Of a stretch of DNA of 53,267 nucleotides, positions 1 through 13,069 are shown in pieces (position 1 is the stretch's first letter; every line of letters starts with the position of its first letter). Made by a program: the position numbers and the translations under genes. This stretch comes from Plakobranchus ocellatus. Its lineage: Eukaryota; Mollusca; Gastropoda; Plakobranchidae. The notes under the pieces were generated by a model. It was not told the DNA's origin. It saw nothing but the letters and a program-made list of their open reading frames with translations, and ran no database searches. The stretch is from positions 866,825 through 920,091 of the forward strand of contig BLXT01005191.1 of assembly GCA_019648995.1 (NCBI GenBank). Reading direction: 5' to 3'.

Positions 1-509
1 CAGTCAAAACTATCCTCCTACATGCTCTGTCTTTCTTTCTGTCTTTTTTTTCCCCTCCTTTACTTCCCGCCTGCTCCCTCCAAAGTCATCATTCTGCAGC
101 TGCAGGGCTAATATGTAGTATACAGTTATTTTAAAGCTCTTACTTTATAGTGACAGTGTTGGTTTTTTTTTTTGCAAATGCTTTTTAAACATTTCATAAA
201 AGAAAAAATATGTTAACCTTTTTTTTTTTATTATACAGACATAATTTAATTCTATACGCTATGTTATTTATTTTGATTCTTTTTATCACTCAGATGAAGA
301 GTGTGTGTACTTTTTATGAATCAGTCAGGTTTTTGATTTAAAAAAAAAAAATTACACTCGAAGGAAAAAAACTTATGAAGAAAAACATTCCCCTCCTACT
401 TGCATTTCTTTTCACTTTCTCTTTTCTCGCCATGTAAGAAAAAATAGTTCAGCTTGTAAATTTGTATGCCCTTTTACTATGGTTGTTTGTATGTTGTTGT
501 TTTTGTCAG
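1..509 (+). other. ELMO intron (3' part)
   Basis: AT-rich sequence with poly-T and poly-A runs that ends in the TTTTGTCAG acceptor at 501-509. I see no exon in it on either strand. Confidence 0.7.
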
Positions 510-3500
510 TGACTTGAGGAATCAAATAAAACCAGAGATTATGGAGTTGATCAAACAACAGCGACTGAACTATCTTATCAGTGGGACCAGGTTTGCCAAG
601 TACAACGTCAGAAGCGGTCGCATTCGAGGTAAATCTGCCATTCTGTGGATGAGCTTGAGAAGAATATCAATATTCTGTGGTTTGGTTAGAAATAGCATAC
701 AATTTATCAAGTCATCAAATGCATGTCTTCAAAAACACACAGGACGTACTCAAACACTTGGATTCTTCTAGCAGTGTAACTTTTAAACTTTTAAACCTGT
801 TGTCAAGTGAAGCTCTTTGTATTAATGGTGTTGCTAATCATGTAGGTGCCACAAGGGGCACATATACAGTGCAATCCAGCTATATCGACATTAAAGGGGC
901 TGTTGACCTTAAGTTGATGTATCAAATGTCCCAGGGCCCATGAGGAAAATACAATCTCTTGGTAAAGTTATCAATCTCACATCCCATCCGTCTTTTTTTT
1001 TATTTTTAGTCGGTGTTTTTGAAGCTATGTTGCCCTTTCTGCACTTTCAAATATAAATAAACTGAGGCTATTGAAACAATTTTCTCTTCTAAGTATGGTA
1101 ATGATGCAGTGAAACCAAAATATACAGTTTGCATGAAAGCAAAATTAATCCTATAAATGTAGAGTTTCATGGAGGCCCAAGAAGTCAGTATGTTTAAAAA
1201 AAAAAAAATTCCAGAAAACATGCGGAAATGAGAATAATTGTATTTTGAACAAGCAGAGATAAAGTACTGGGACTAAGTTAATACCTCAACAAATGCAGAA
1301 TATTGATATAAACAATGCCAATATAAATATAGTGTACCATATTTGGGTGGTGTATGCTAACACCCCAAAAAATATATTTCTGTGTTTGTTGAAAGAAGAC
1401 GGTGGAATGTGTTTATTTTGGAGCGCTCACGAGTGAGTTTTTAAAACAATGGTAGATGGTTTTCAAGTGATGATGAATTTTTTTTTTTTTGCCATTATTT
1501 TTCAGACAAGTTTTGGTTCTGGCGTTTGGCTCCTAACCATAAAGCTCTTCACTATGGAGATTGTGGCGAGTCGGAAATTCTTCCTCTTGAGCAACTGCCA
1601 AACAAGCGTGAGTGAATGATGGTCTGAGAAAAAGAACAAGAGTATTTATCTCTCTGGTTTTACTTTCTTGTGCTGAGCTGTTTCTTAATTGTACTTATGT
1701 CCAAATGTTTACCATCTGCCACATGATAAATTTAGGTTTTTTTACTTTTATTTTTTTTTTGACAAGTACTAAAATTTGTACACTTCCCTAACTTTTACAT
1801 TCCACAATTTTTCATTTTCATTGGAAAATCCTGAACATTGTTTTTTCTTTTTTTTTTTGAGTGTGTGTTTTTAAAGAAATACCTTTGAAAAAAAAAAAAA
1901 ACTGTCAGCCCATAAACTTAAGGCCTAACCCTCCAATTTGCAACATTTGTGTCACTGACTGATGACTGCAGACATCACACCAGAAGACTAGGGTATTTTT
2001 AAACTGACCTCGTAATCAGAGAGACAAGATGTAGTTAAAATAATGAGGGCAACATTGAAATTAGCAACTCAAACTGAGGAAGTCCATGCAGTAGATTGTG
2101 AATATAGATGTAAAGGAATTTGAGGCCTTTTGTAATTTATAATACTATAAATGATTGGATAAATTTGATAAACAATTATATGGGTTGGATCCTACATGCA
2201 CAATAGATTTGATAGAGAGAGGCACAGCATTGGCCCAGTGTTCTGGGCTGCTTTCCATTCGACCTTATATTCTTTCCCATCTGAAAGGTACATCTGTATA
2301 AATATAAAAACAAATTCACTGCTTTTTTTTTTTTGGTGGTTGTAGTTTGGAAATAGAGTCTAATTACATTAACATTAAAATGCATTTTTTTTTTTTTTGG
2401 CTGATTTTGTCCCTCATCAAGGCCTGATGCTCCTCACTTTTGCACTGGATAATCCTCAAAATTACTTTTAATGGTAGGCCTTTCTGGATTTTTAGTGCCA
2501 TTATTTTTAAAATCTTGAATGGAATCCTTTTGGTCTTGAAAATTTTATTATGAATTTTTTTTCCCCCTGTCTGCTTTAGTTCCACTGGCGGATATTCAGA
2601 AACTTCAGGTTGGCCAGGAATGTCCACACATCAACATAAAAGCCAAGCGTAGTGTGAGTCTTTACACTGTAAACATAAACCAGTCCATTTCAAAGCTAGT
2701 AAGTTCAGAAGTTAAATTGTCAAACGGTGGTCCAATTTTTTTTTTTTTCTTTTTAAGATTTCTTCTAGGAACATTTTTAAAACATTCACTGTAGTAGGAT
2801 CATTTGTTTCCTGGATCTTTTTTAATCCTGTTTGAGAAATTTGTGCTTTACATTGTCTTACAAAATGAATGTTGCAGGAAATTTTAAGTGAGCCATTTTT
2901 TTTTCAGGAATTACAATCAAAGAAAGCTCTTTTACTTTTTTTTCTTCAGGCGGCCAACTCTAAACTGGCATTTTCTCTCAAGTTTGAGAATGAGGAGACA
3001 GATCCTATTTGCTTCCTGGCTTCGTCAGATTCAGAGTTTGATATGTGGACTGACGGCTTGAACCATCTGCTGAATTGTGAGGTCGGTAAATAAGCATGGG
3101 ATGTGCAGTTTTTGTCTTTAGACTTACAGTCACAAAAGTTCAGCTTTTGAAGTTTTTTGTACCTTATGTTGTTGCTTCAAAGAAGTTCATCTTCTCTCAC
3201 CAAGTTTGCTGCAGGGATCATTGGCTGGGAGCTGGATGAATGCCGCAAAGTATATATCAAGGAGAGAATAAATGATAGGATCCCACACTTTTTGTACAAG
3301 AGAGGGGCGCGTTGGGATTTTGGTATCTTTCTGTGAAAGCTAAAAGGATTTTTTTCACTAAGGGTACTGGTTCAAATCCTCTCCTTACTGGGCCCCAAAG
3401 TTGCGTGGGAGCCAAAATTCTATGTGATCATGAAAAAAAAAAGTACATGTAAAAATCTTTAAAAACTGAAATCTGTCAAGGAGTTGACATAATAACTCTT

Positions 3501-4708
3501 CATATGATATATGGTACTCAAAACTATCAACAAATCCTATGCTTTTCTCTGCTTTCCTCGAAGGTGTGGCTTCCCTGTGATATATCTATTGTCTTGTGGG
3601 TTGCAGCTAACGTATTTATTCATTACTAGAATTGCAAGCCTTTCTCCTTTTTTTTTTGCCCAGCAGTGGGGTAAAAACATCCATTTACTGCTGGTACTAA
3701 AAGCTTTAAATCCTGAAATGGGGTAAATACAGCCATTCATGAACATCCACTTATTGCTAGTACTACTACTAGAACCTTTATATCCTGAAATGGGGTAAAT
3801 ACAGCCATTCACAAACATCCACTTACTGCTAGTACTACTACTAGAACCTTTATATCCTGAGATGGGGTAAATACAGCCATTCACAAACATCCACTTACTG
3901 CTAGTACTAGAACCTTTATATCCTGAGATGGGGTAAATACAGCCATTCACAAACATCCACTTACTGCTAGTACTAGAACCTTTGAATCCTGAGATGGGGT
4001 AAATATAGCCGTTCTCTAACTCTTATTTCCCTCAGATTGGGGCAATACATCCATTCGTTTTTGATATTGTAACTTTTATGCCCTGCTTTGGGGTAAATAC
4101 ATCGACTCACCATTCAAGCTTTATTTGCAATCTTTATATCTGTAAATTGGGGCAATACATCCATTCATTTTCCGGATTGTATCCGTTATGCCCTGAATTG
4201 GAGTAAATATTCCCAATTACTATCAGCAATACAACTATCATGCTCTGACTTAAGGTTAGTGCACATATGTGTTCACAATAGGTTTTACTACCTTACTAGA
4301 CGTATCCATTTACTAATGGTTTTACATCGTTTGTGCTCTAATTTTGGCTAAATACATCCTTTTCACTATTGGCATAAAACCTTAATATTCTGAGCAAGGC
4401 TAAATACAACCATTCACTATGAGTATTACCATTGCTGTGTCCTGAGTTTCAGTAAATACATCAAGTCACCATTGGTTTTACAACCTTTATGTTATAACAT
4501 GGGTAAATCCACCCATTTCAGTTGTTATTAAAAATCTTTATGCTCTCAACAGATGACCAGTGGTCAGGTGAATAAAGACTTGGAGACTTTGCTTTCCATG
4601 GAGATCAAGATGCGTATCCTGGACACAGAAGGCATTCCCATCCCACCAGAACCTCCGGAGCTTCCTCCACCACCGGACAATTATGACTTTGCCTACCTGA
4701 ACCTGTGA
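510..4708 (+). CDS. ELMO: ELMO/CED-12 family protein, C-terminal exons (5' part outside window)
   Basis: ELMO proteins bind DOCK-family exchange factors and help activate Rac in engulfment and cell migration. Five coding exons are readable: 510-628, 1506-1607, 2580-2653, 2950-3081 and 4553-4708, all with AG/GT borders and consistent phases, giving about 193 residues to the TGA at 4706-4708. Exons 1-4 encode a PH domain (KFWFWRLAPNHKALHYGD, then AFSLKF and MWTDGLNHLL). The last exon encodes the helix DLETLLSMEIKMRILD and a proline-rich tail (IPIPPEPPELPPPP) that in known ELMOs contacts the DOCK SH3 domain. The donor at 3081/3082 (GTCGGT) was chosen over the nearby GTAAAT because only it keeps the frame of the last exon. 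The N-terminal armadillo/ELMO domains lie left of the window. I cannot assign ELMO1, 2 or 3; invertebrates often have one gene. Confidence 0.93.
3650..4550. repeat. Degenerate ~66-72-bp minisatellite in the last ELMO intron
   Basis: The unit contains GGGGTAAATACA, CATCCACTTACTGCTAGTAC and ACCTTTATATCCTGA. Four clear units start at GGGG 3720, 3792, 3864 and 3930, with another at 3996. Spacing is 72, 72, 66 and 66 bp; the 6-bp change comes from a short run of TAC triplets. From about 4000 to 4550 the units are older but still recognisable (GGGGCAATACATCCATTC, ACAACCTTTATG). The array runs up to the acceptor of the final ELMO exon. Confidence 0.9.
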
Positions 4709-5221
4709 CGCAGTTAGGGAATTTTTAAACAAATTTTTAAAAGTTAGTTTGTGTATTTTAAATGTGTTTTACATGCGTCTAGACTCAAACTGACAATCCT
4801 GTCTTCCCAGTCAAGTCCAAATAGTTTTGTGCAGTTGCTATGAAAGATTCTTCAACTTTTTTTTTTTTTTTCAATTCTGATTTTACTGGAAAAGTTATTT
4901 TGAATTGTTCAAAGTTGTATGTTTTTTGTTTAATAGTATTTTTTCACACAGGCATTTAATCAAAGTTAATGTGTTTCTAGATGTTGCGTTTTTTTTTCTT
5001 TAGTTATTGTTCAAGAAAAAGAGGAAGAATATCTCCTCTTTCTCTTCTACCCTCCCCTTTCCTTTCTCTCTCTCTTTCTAGCAGTGAAAAGGAAATTGGT
5101 GAGTTTATATATGTGTTTATATGTGAAGAATTTAGTGTGCATGGTTTGGGCATGCACACACACACACACAACTTATACATAAGTCGTAATGTATATTCAA
5201 GCACAAAAACGATCTTAAATT

Positions 5222-5450
5222 AAAGTAAAAAGTAAACTGGGTCCCACACTCAGTCCACTGATTGTTCTTGGCATACGGCATGATGAGGCTGTTTGCCATT
5301 GCTTTCCTCGCCGCCTTTACTTTCGCCGAGTCTTAAAGAGAAAGCTACCCATTTGAAATGAAAAATTGACTTGGCTCGGACTAAGATTCAAACCTATGAC
5401 CTTTGATTGGTAGCCAACTGCCCTACCAGATGAGCCACTGCTCACCCCAA
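5222..5450 (-). mobile_element. tRNA-derived SINE, copy 1
   Basis: On the minus strand the right end reads as a tRNA-like head, with an A-box-like TGGCTCATCTGGTAG and a B-box-like GGTTTGAATCT. It is followed by a body whose most conserved part is GGCGAGGAAAGCAATGGCAA. The same body occurs near 13070, 20575 and 36600. Boundaries are approximate and no target-site duplication was recognised. Confidence 0.85.
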
Positions 5451-6374
5451 TCTTAAATTACAGTTGTTAAAATAGCTCCAACCTTTCTGTCTGGAACTTT
5501 TCTTGAGACTTTCTCTTCACAAAGGATTGACCCTGTTTCACTGGAGATTTTCTTTTTTAGAGAAGACTCACTTTGAGCGACAGCAACTCTGTTAATTAAT
5601 TTAAAGAAAGGAATGAAGATGGAAAAAAAAAATTGTTTTCTTGGTGCTGCATTTGAAATGATTTTGCTGATTTACATATATTTTCTAACCGCTGATTGCT
5701 TGAAGAGGTGGAGAGCTATTTGGTATTGATTCTTTTTGGCTGTGTTTGTAAAGTGTTTCTTGTTTTGTTTTGTGACTCTATTGTACTATTGGAAATACTA
5801 TGCATCATCTTAAGATTTTACAGACTTAAAGCCTTAAGGTGTAAGATTTTTTTTTTTGGACACATATTGAAACGGTGCTATTTCACCATCTGTCTTGCAA
5901 CCAGTCAGAATGCTTCACTCGTCACATTTTACACATTTTTAATCAACGATTTATGGAACAACTCCTTCTAGTTCTAGGTTTGTGGTTTTTCTTTCTTTTT
6001 GCTGATGATTTAAGATGTGTTGATTCTGTACTGAGATAAAAAAAAAAAAAACGTTTGAACATGAAAAAGAAAAAAAAAATGTTTTTATGATTTTGTTGTC
6101 TGAATCATTAAGACTGGTCTCAAGGTAGTTGATTATTGTTTGTTTGGTTGTTTCATTGCAAGCATGGCAGCTGATCCATGGTATTTTGTTATCAATCCCA
6201 TGCATCCCCAGTTTTCGATAAAGGCCTTAGCTTTAATTGATGATGCTTTTTTTTGTTTATTGCGCTGCCTACTTAAAGTTAAAAGTATTTATTGGCTTGG
6301 TGGCTCGGAATATATTTGGCATTTTTTTTTTTTCAGAGTGTAAAAATAGTTTGGTTCAGAAAGTGTTGCATAGG

Positions 6375-6790
6375 CTTGGGTCTTGCCAGTTTGTTTCATG
6401 ACATATTGGTTTAATTTAGGGTGTGTTGGTTGCATTTACAGAGGTGTAGATTTATTACAAGACATGTTAGTTTGCCTCAGAATGTGTTAGTTTGACTCGG
6501 GACATCCTAGTTGCCGCTGGATGTCCTTCCCTTAGGACGTATTAATTTGACTTAGGGCATGTTAGTTTGACTCAGGATGTATTAGTTTGACACAGGAGGT
6601 GTTAGTGTGTGACTCAGGGTGTGGTAGTTTGACTCAGAACATGTTAATTTGACTCAAGCATCAGGATGTCTTAGTTTCACACACCGCGTGTTAGTTTGAC
6701 CCAGGATTGTTAGTTTGGCACAGGACATGTTAGTTTGACCCAAATGTGTTTTTGTTTTGTTCATGACCAGTTTTGCCCAGGATGTCTTTT
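6375..6790. repeat. Degenerate short tandem repeat (GTTAGTTTGACTCAGGAT-like)
   Basis: About 15 imperfect units of roughly 20-25 bp with the core TTAGTTTGACTCAGGATGT run through the ELMO downstream flank. Units vary in length and sequence, so the array is old. No coding frame runs through it. Confidence 0.8.
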
Positions 6791-7307
6791 TATTGGTATG
6801 ATATGAGAACATGATAGTCTAGCTTGGAATGATCCAATGTTCTGAATGCACCCTGAAGGATATTGCTGACAGCTAAAGGAATGAGACAAATGCCAGCAGT
6901 TTAATTTTGCCTATGCAATGCATTCATTTCTGTAGCCTCTGTTGAATGTTTATAATTACATGTAAAGATATTTTGTTGTTTACAATAGGTTCATATATGA
7001 TATATAACATGTACTTCAAGTCAACATAATTCTCGTATTTTTTCTTCTATTTTTTGTTTGTGCAAACATGGTTTTGGAAGCTTTACAAACTCGATCATTC
7101 CACCCTTGAGCTGCACAGTCTAGGCATTGTTCATCCAACTCTTTTGTGTATTGGAAGTCAACGTTGTTTGATTAGTGTAACACTTGTACATTATCCCTCT
7201 ACAGTCTTAGAACTTTTCTTAACTCACTTTACAATGTAATGAAGTAGTGGTACCAGAGATGGAGAAATCAAATGGAGAGGCAAGACTTCGGAAAACAAGA
7301 ATCACAT

Positions 7308-7318
7308 AATAAAATAAA
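7308..7318 (+). promoter_or_regulatory. Candidate polyadenylation signal, ELMO
   Basis: Two overlapping AATAAA hexamers (7308-7313 and 7313-7318) lie about 2.6 kb after the ELMO stop. They fit a long 3' UTR, but nothing else in the sequence fixes the cleavage site. Confidence 0.35.
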
Positions 7319-8160
7319 ACACTGTAAAACCAAAAAATATGTACACCAAAACATGGGGCCAAACCTAACTAATTCCCCGAGATCTTTTGTTTTGGCTAAA
7401 CCAATTTATGTTTAACCAAAATGATGAGTAAAGTCCCTAGACTTTCAGGTTAAAAATGTTCCATCATTGAATTCTATTTTGGAAGTAAACATTCTGTCCT
7501 TTATAATCTGGATATTTTTGTTTTACTACAAAGGGCTGTGAAACTATTCACCTATTGGCCACATTTATGATTTATTATGTGCATATGCATTTCTTAAAAA
7601 CTTTTGCATGATTTTTAAAATGTGTCTTCTATTTGACATATATATAATTGTTGCTTATGTCCTTTATTTTATTTACTGTTTGTCTACTATGGCAGGACCA
7701 TACAAATACTTAAGATATAAAAAATTCTGGGTTTTTTTTTCATTTATATAGCCTTATAAGTACTTGTTTGCACAGTTGTCACTGCTATATACTAATGAGA
7801 GAAATTATGAACGTAAAGATTGAGCCAAAATTTGTCATACCTCACAATGTCGATGAACTTGAAATTAACTTTCTAACGTCATGGATTTTTTAGAATGAAA
7901 TATTAGGTTTGAATAGAGCCATGCTTAAGATTTTAGCCGTGTTGCTGATTACTGAATGAATCATTTGTGCTGAGATTGATTCCAACTGTTGTTGTATGTG
8001 AGGCATGGATATTCTGTGCTCAGACTCTTCGAGGCATGAAGAACATTGGCTATGCGACTACAAAACTGTCTCACCAAGTGTCATTTTGTTAATGTATTGA
8101 TGGTGATATTAGAGATAATAAGCACCAGCACAAACAAGCTCATCTATTCAACATTGATTT

Positions 8161-8182
8161 GGGGGGGAGGGGGGGGGGAGGC
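8161..8182 (+). other. G-rich tract with G-quadruplex potential
   Basis: Runs of seven and ten G separated by single A residues, ending AGG, lie in the ELMO downstream flank. If transcribed in the ELMO 3' UTR this could form an RNA quadruplex. Other long G/C runs occur at 27846, 34117, 37460 and 44983, so homopolymers are common here. Confidence 0.5.
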
Positions 8183-8508
8183 GCATATTTTTTTATCCTA
8201 GCTTGTATACTCTTGCCATGAATTGTAAAAATGGAATAGATCCTTTAGTACTAGTCAGTCAAGTTGTTAACTTACAGTGCAGTCCACGTTACTCAAGCTA
8301 AATTGTACATGTTTGTTTGATCCCACTGGATGAAGAGAGGAAACAGTGGGATTTTGCTTGTGTGTTTGAACATACAGTTTCGCACTGTTATTAGTATAGA
8401 AGTGTTTTCTTCGACTTGCTAGCAAATGATGAGCTATGCACTCTTGTTATCTTGCCATATGATTTATGAACTTGAAATATATCTGTAGTTTTAATATATA
8501 CTTTAATA

Positions 8509-9909
8509 CAGTGGAACTTGGCTACAATGGGACCCATAAGGGCATGGTGCGCAGTCCCATTATAAGCAAGGCCCGTTGTAAAAATAAAAGAAAGATATCC
8601 TTGAAAACGGCACCTTACAAAAATTACCCCCCTTTAATAAGCGGCTAGTATTAAACGTGACCCTTTGCGTACATCGTATTATATTTTTCATTGCATTGTG
8701 TGTGTGTGTGAATTGTTTTGTCTGTCTGTATTTATTGGTTTATGGGTTGTTTTTTTTTGTGCGTATGTCTTTTGTGTGGTGTTTTTCTTCCCTTTTTTAC
8801 ATTTTTTTTTTTTTTTTTAAATTTTAATTTGTTTTTAGTAGGAGTAGTAGGTTACATTATGTATTTAAGTGGATCCAGAATATGGTGTTTTACAATGCTT
8901 GGTTAAACCAAGTATGCAAACAGCGATCTAATTTCTGAGACCTGTTGTTTTCAGTCGCTTCCGATCAGGTTGAAAGTTACCTTTGGTGAGGGCTGACATG
9001 ATAGCATCCTTGTCTTTCAAGAATGTATAAAGTGTTCCTGACAAAATCTCATAATCTTGACAGATCTGGGCTTTTGACTTTACTTTCTTGTCCACCTCCT
9101 CAATGATTTTGGCCTTTACAAAGAAAAACATTTCCTTATTCTTGATTCCATGCTGGATAAACACAGGCTAAGACCGCAATCAAACGTAGGCTTAGAAATT
9201 TAGATCTAGAGATCTATTCGTTAATGCGACTTGCGAGCGTCACAGCCAGACTGAGAGATAAGAGGGAATTTCGCAAAACACTGGACCTAGCGATGCTTTC
9301 TTTGATCATTGAGTTAGTGAGTGACAACCACAACGGTGTAAATGTAAGCCTAATTGAAATCTATCTAGGCATTGAACAAAATAGACGCACCCCGACGACT
9401 TGAAAAGTTGAATGCACCCAGTCTCTTCCTCATCAGCCCCACCCTCAGTCTCTTACAGTTACACTACCAATCACACACGCCTCTTGCTAGCCTACGGCTG
9501 ACAAGACCATTCACCACTCAGTCCCATGCCTTTTTTGCCAATCCAAGTCGCCAGTGTTGCATCATTCCCTTTCACCCCCCGATGCGCAAGGTGTTCATTG
9601 GCTAATATTTTGAATGAAAGTACCGAAACAGACCATGGCTTTATCTCTTTTTATCAATACCGATGTTAATTTAGATTCATCGCGGAGCTATAGTCCGTTT
9701 CACGAATCTATTTGTAGGCCTAGGCTTAGGCCTTTGTACGAAGCTGGGTCCCTCTGTAGGCAAGCTTATCATGTAGTACGCTCGTAGATGCCGTTCTAGC
9801 AAAAATAAAATATAAAGGATATATAAGGGAAAATAACGGGCTTGTGTCAAGGTCCCGTTGCATGCAAGGTCCCGTTGTAACCATGTCCCGTTGTAGGTGA
9901 GCTCTACTG
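8509..9909 (-). mobile_element. Decayed pogo/Tigger-type transposon, 1401 bp, TA target site
   Basis: The left end starts CAGTGGAACTTGGCTACAAT. The reverse complement of the right end starts CAGTAGAGCTCACCTACAAC. These are imperfect terminal inverted repeats of the pogo/Tigger style. Immediately outside are TA dinucleotides at 8507-8508 and 9910-9911, the expected Tc1/mariner-superfamily duplication. Subterminal copies of TCCCGTTGTA or its inverse occur near both ends. A transposase N-terminal fragment lies inside on the minus strand; the catalytic DDE part is missing, so the copy is internally deleted and non-autonomous. Confidence 0.9.
8928..9164 (-). pseudogene. Tigger/pogo transposase fragment (CENP-B-type N-terminal helix-turn-helix)
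   Basis: A 78-codon minus-strand frame contains VKAKIIEEVDKKVKSKAQIC followed by YEILSGTLYTFLKDKDAI and then FQPDRKRLK. This is the DNA-binding N-terminal helix-turn-helix region of pogo/Tigger transposases and CENP-B. The frame ends at 8928 only about 420 bp from the element's 3' terminus, far too short for the DDE catalytic domain. It is therefore a relic and not a host gene. Confidence 0.85.
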
Positions 9910-9911
9910 TA

Positions 9912-12900
9912 CAGATATATACAATATGTGTTATTATCTATTGTGTTGCCTTCTAAACTATGAATTTTGGTGGCAAGATTTTTAACATTAAAGACAAACA
10001 GTGACATGACTTGGCTCGGCACACTGAGTCGTACAATTTGATGTGTGGCACCAGAGGATTTTCATATTCGTCTCGCTGGCACGTGTATGGGGCTATGTAG
10101 TGGCTGTCCAAAGTCAAAATATTCTTCTTTGCTTGCTTATCAAGTTGTAACTTGATGGCTAGTAGTCTAGTACATCTCTTTCATTTCAATATATTTTTTT
10201 TTTTAATTTGCAGTCACAATACTCTTTAGCACTAAGCGTTCTTCCATAAAATTATTTTTCCTGCATATTATATGGCACAATGATTGAGTTGATGTGGCTA
10301 AAAATCCAATGGTGCCTCACAAAGATTTGGTCATCTTTTGTTGATTTCTACTTTGCAAAGTCTACACAAACATAAATGAAACACTGAGCTTGAGGAGACC
10401 TTCCGAAAGATGAGTAAACGAAATCTGTACAAACCTTCAATCCTCTTCATAACTTATTTATTCAACATTTTGTTTAAAAACAAAAAAATCGTAAGATAAA
10501 TTATGCATGTAACTTGTAATCACAAAGGGGTATCATTAAATTCATCCACCACTTATTCTGTATTGAAATGTTTTATAATCTGTGCATTTTGAAGAGCACA
10601 TTGGAAGAACAGGCATAGTCACATTTCTGTGCGTTTGGGAAGAACAGAAGTTCGTAGCTTTGCATCTTGTTCATCACATAAGTGTTTAATTAAGCTCACC
10701 ATCGTCTCTTCCTATCTACTCATGATTTTGCCAACTGCAAAGCTTGAAGATTGTTTGGCAGGGAAAGTTTATGGTGTTGTTGAGGACCCTGTAATACAAA
10801 TTCATGAAATTTGTGAACATGCCTGCTTTTTCACATGTACTTTTAAAAGTGGAATAAAAAAAAACAAACAATACACTATAACTTGTCATTTTGTTGATTT
10901 TCTCTGAATTTGTTCATGGCACTTTGGTTTTGTCAAATTGTTATTACCTTTAAGAACATTAGGAGCAATTATTTGTGTCACTACATCATGAAATGTTCTC
11001 CGACATACACAAAAAAAACTTTAGTTCTGGTAAATCTCAACTTATTTCACCCCATTTTCCTGATGATCTGTTCTAAAGTCGGCCTTTGTTTACATTATTT
11101 ATTTAATAAATTGGGGATAATACTCTTTTGTATTTGTTGAATTATTTTTTTTCATTGGTATTAAGTTGCGCAATTACTCAAATTATTTTCATGGTACTTC
11201 TAGAGCTTGATGAAAAATTTAACGTCATGGTTTATTAGTTTCCAAACAAATTCAAAATTCTCAAACTGCTCAAAATCAAAATGACTTTCAATTATTTAGT
11301 AATTTTTTATATTTAATTTTTCAAATACTGTAGTGTATTCTACATCTGCAATGATTAAAAAGTTTTTAGTCGCTAAATCAGTTTGGAGCTTGCTCAAAAG
11401 TTGTTGGGGAGAGAGACAGAATTTTTATTTTTCATTCATTTTTTTTTCTGTAATGTTAATTTTGTTGCACCTTTATGAATGGCACAAGAAAGGAAAGCAA
11501 ATTGTTTCATTATTTGTTTCTTTATTTTTATTGTAGGAATTGAAAAGAGTAACAGGAATTCTGAGTGTTATTGTTAAAATACATTTTTTTTTTTCCGTGA
11601 TGAGAAGGAACAACAGAAAAAAAGTATTTATAAATTTAAAAATCAGTATTCAGACCCAATATGAACAGATTTTAGGGACAATATAGTTTAAAGAAAATCT
11701 CCAAAAAAATATCTATGTATTGTATCTGTGTTCCTACATTCAAAACCTTGGGATTTGAAATTACATGTATTCAGGGAACAGATGTATATTTTTCTCTCAA
11801 ATGAAAAACTACCTACATGACTAGAACTACCTACTAGTACTAGAAAACAAGAGAGAGGAAATCAGGTAATATTACACTGTTAGGAACTCTGCTATTTTTG
11901 GGCTAGAAGTGAAAAGCGCTATTGGATCAATTTTTTGACTGAAAATGCTCACAGAATAGTGTGTGTGTTTTGAAAGCTTAACCTTTGCCCCCAAGTTCAC
12001 TCCTGATCTGCCAACTCCCTTATTTTGTTTAAGGCTACAGTAGTGAGATGCAATTAGAAATGATCACCATGAGCTTTGGATTCTGACACTATAAATGATT
12101 TAGTTTTTTCTAATTTGACACTTTTGACTTCCGCTCAGAGGTTGTTATATATCCGAAGTTGAGATTAATTAAGCTATTAGCAAAAGTGTGAATACAAACC
12201 TTATATTTTAAATCAAAAGATCACAACTTATATCAGCGCACAGCTTCTTCCTGGCAATGCGTCTCAATAGCCCAGTCTTAGCCTGGATTCTTTTCTCTCG
12301 TGCCGTACAAAGGTTTTTCCTCAATACTGGAACCAAGTTTCTAACACAGTGCATCTTGCCTACTATGACATCGCTCAATACTCTGCATTTATACAACATC
12401 CTTGTCCCAGTACTTACCCAATCTTGTCATCAATAAAAACACTGGTCTGTGTAGATCTTTACTATTCTCATATAATCAGCTAGAACAGGAGAAGTTAGCG
12501 TGAGACCTTTTGCTTTAAGCTGTACTTTTTTCAATCATATAATTTTTTAAAATGTTTTTAAAAATTAATGTTCGATTAAATTACGTGTGGTGAAAAATTT
12601 GATGATGACCAGAAGAAGAAACAAAGGTTTTCTTCTTTTTTTTTTTTCCTTGTTCAAGTTTTTGACTCGCTGTTTTATCAACATGATAAATATAAAAGAG
12701 AAAGATCACCACTCAGGATCCACTACAAAAGAATTATAATTTAAACTGAAGAAGAAAGCAGTTGCCAATGTACAAAGTAAAGCAACAGCAAAAAAAAAAA
12801 CACATTTGAACATTTTGCTTTATTGAAAGCTTCTTCAGTAAAATAAAGACTTTCCCATGACATCAAAGTTATACATTCTAGTTTGACATGATTGGATATT

Positions 12901-13069
12901 AATAATATTATATCAACATAATATCAATATTACCCTTTGATTGTCATTATATCCTGATTGCACTGATTTTTTTCAAATCAAACCAATATGACTAATATTA
13001 AAAGAAATGTTTTCGTTTATTTTTCCTCAATTCTAAATCAACATATTGCAACGTTTTCAAGATGAGCAT
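9912..13069. other. Gene-poor AT-rich DNA
   Basis: Short frames here have no recognisable domain, splice structure or codon bias. T-rich and A-rich tracts dominate. I see nothing in this stretch that I can support as a gene, RNA or transposon. Confidence 0.55.

Larger units (their letters stand above)
4709..8506 (+). other. ELMO 3' UTR and downstream flank
   Basis: No supportable coding region follows the ELMO stop. The stretch holds a SINE (about 5222-5450), a 20-25-bp degenerate repeat (6375-6790), a G-rich tract (8161-8182) and T-rich DNA. The clearest polyadenylation signals on this strand are overlapping AATAAA hexamers at 7308-7318, which would give a 3' UTR of about 2.6 kb. An ATTAAA at 5219-5224 is a shorter alternative. 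The true transcript end cannot be read from sequence. Confidence 0.45.

Noticed and set aside
3537..3956. 139-codon minus-strand frame with repeated MFVNGCIYPISGYKGSS peptides
   Set aside because: It is the shadow of the ELMO-intron minisatellite, whose 66- and 72-bp units are multiples of three and so stay open. There is no splice context or plausible gene around it.
10629..11140. Consecutive plus-strand frames near 10.6-11.1 kb as a two-exon gene
   Set aside because: No conserved residues, no convincing donor/acceptor pair and the same AT-rich composition as surrounding DNA.
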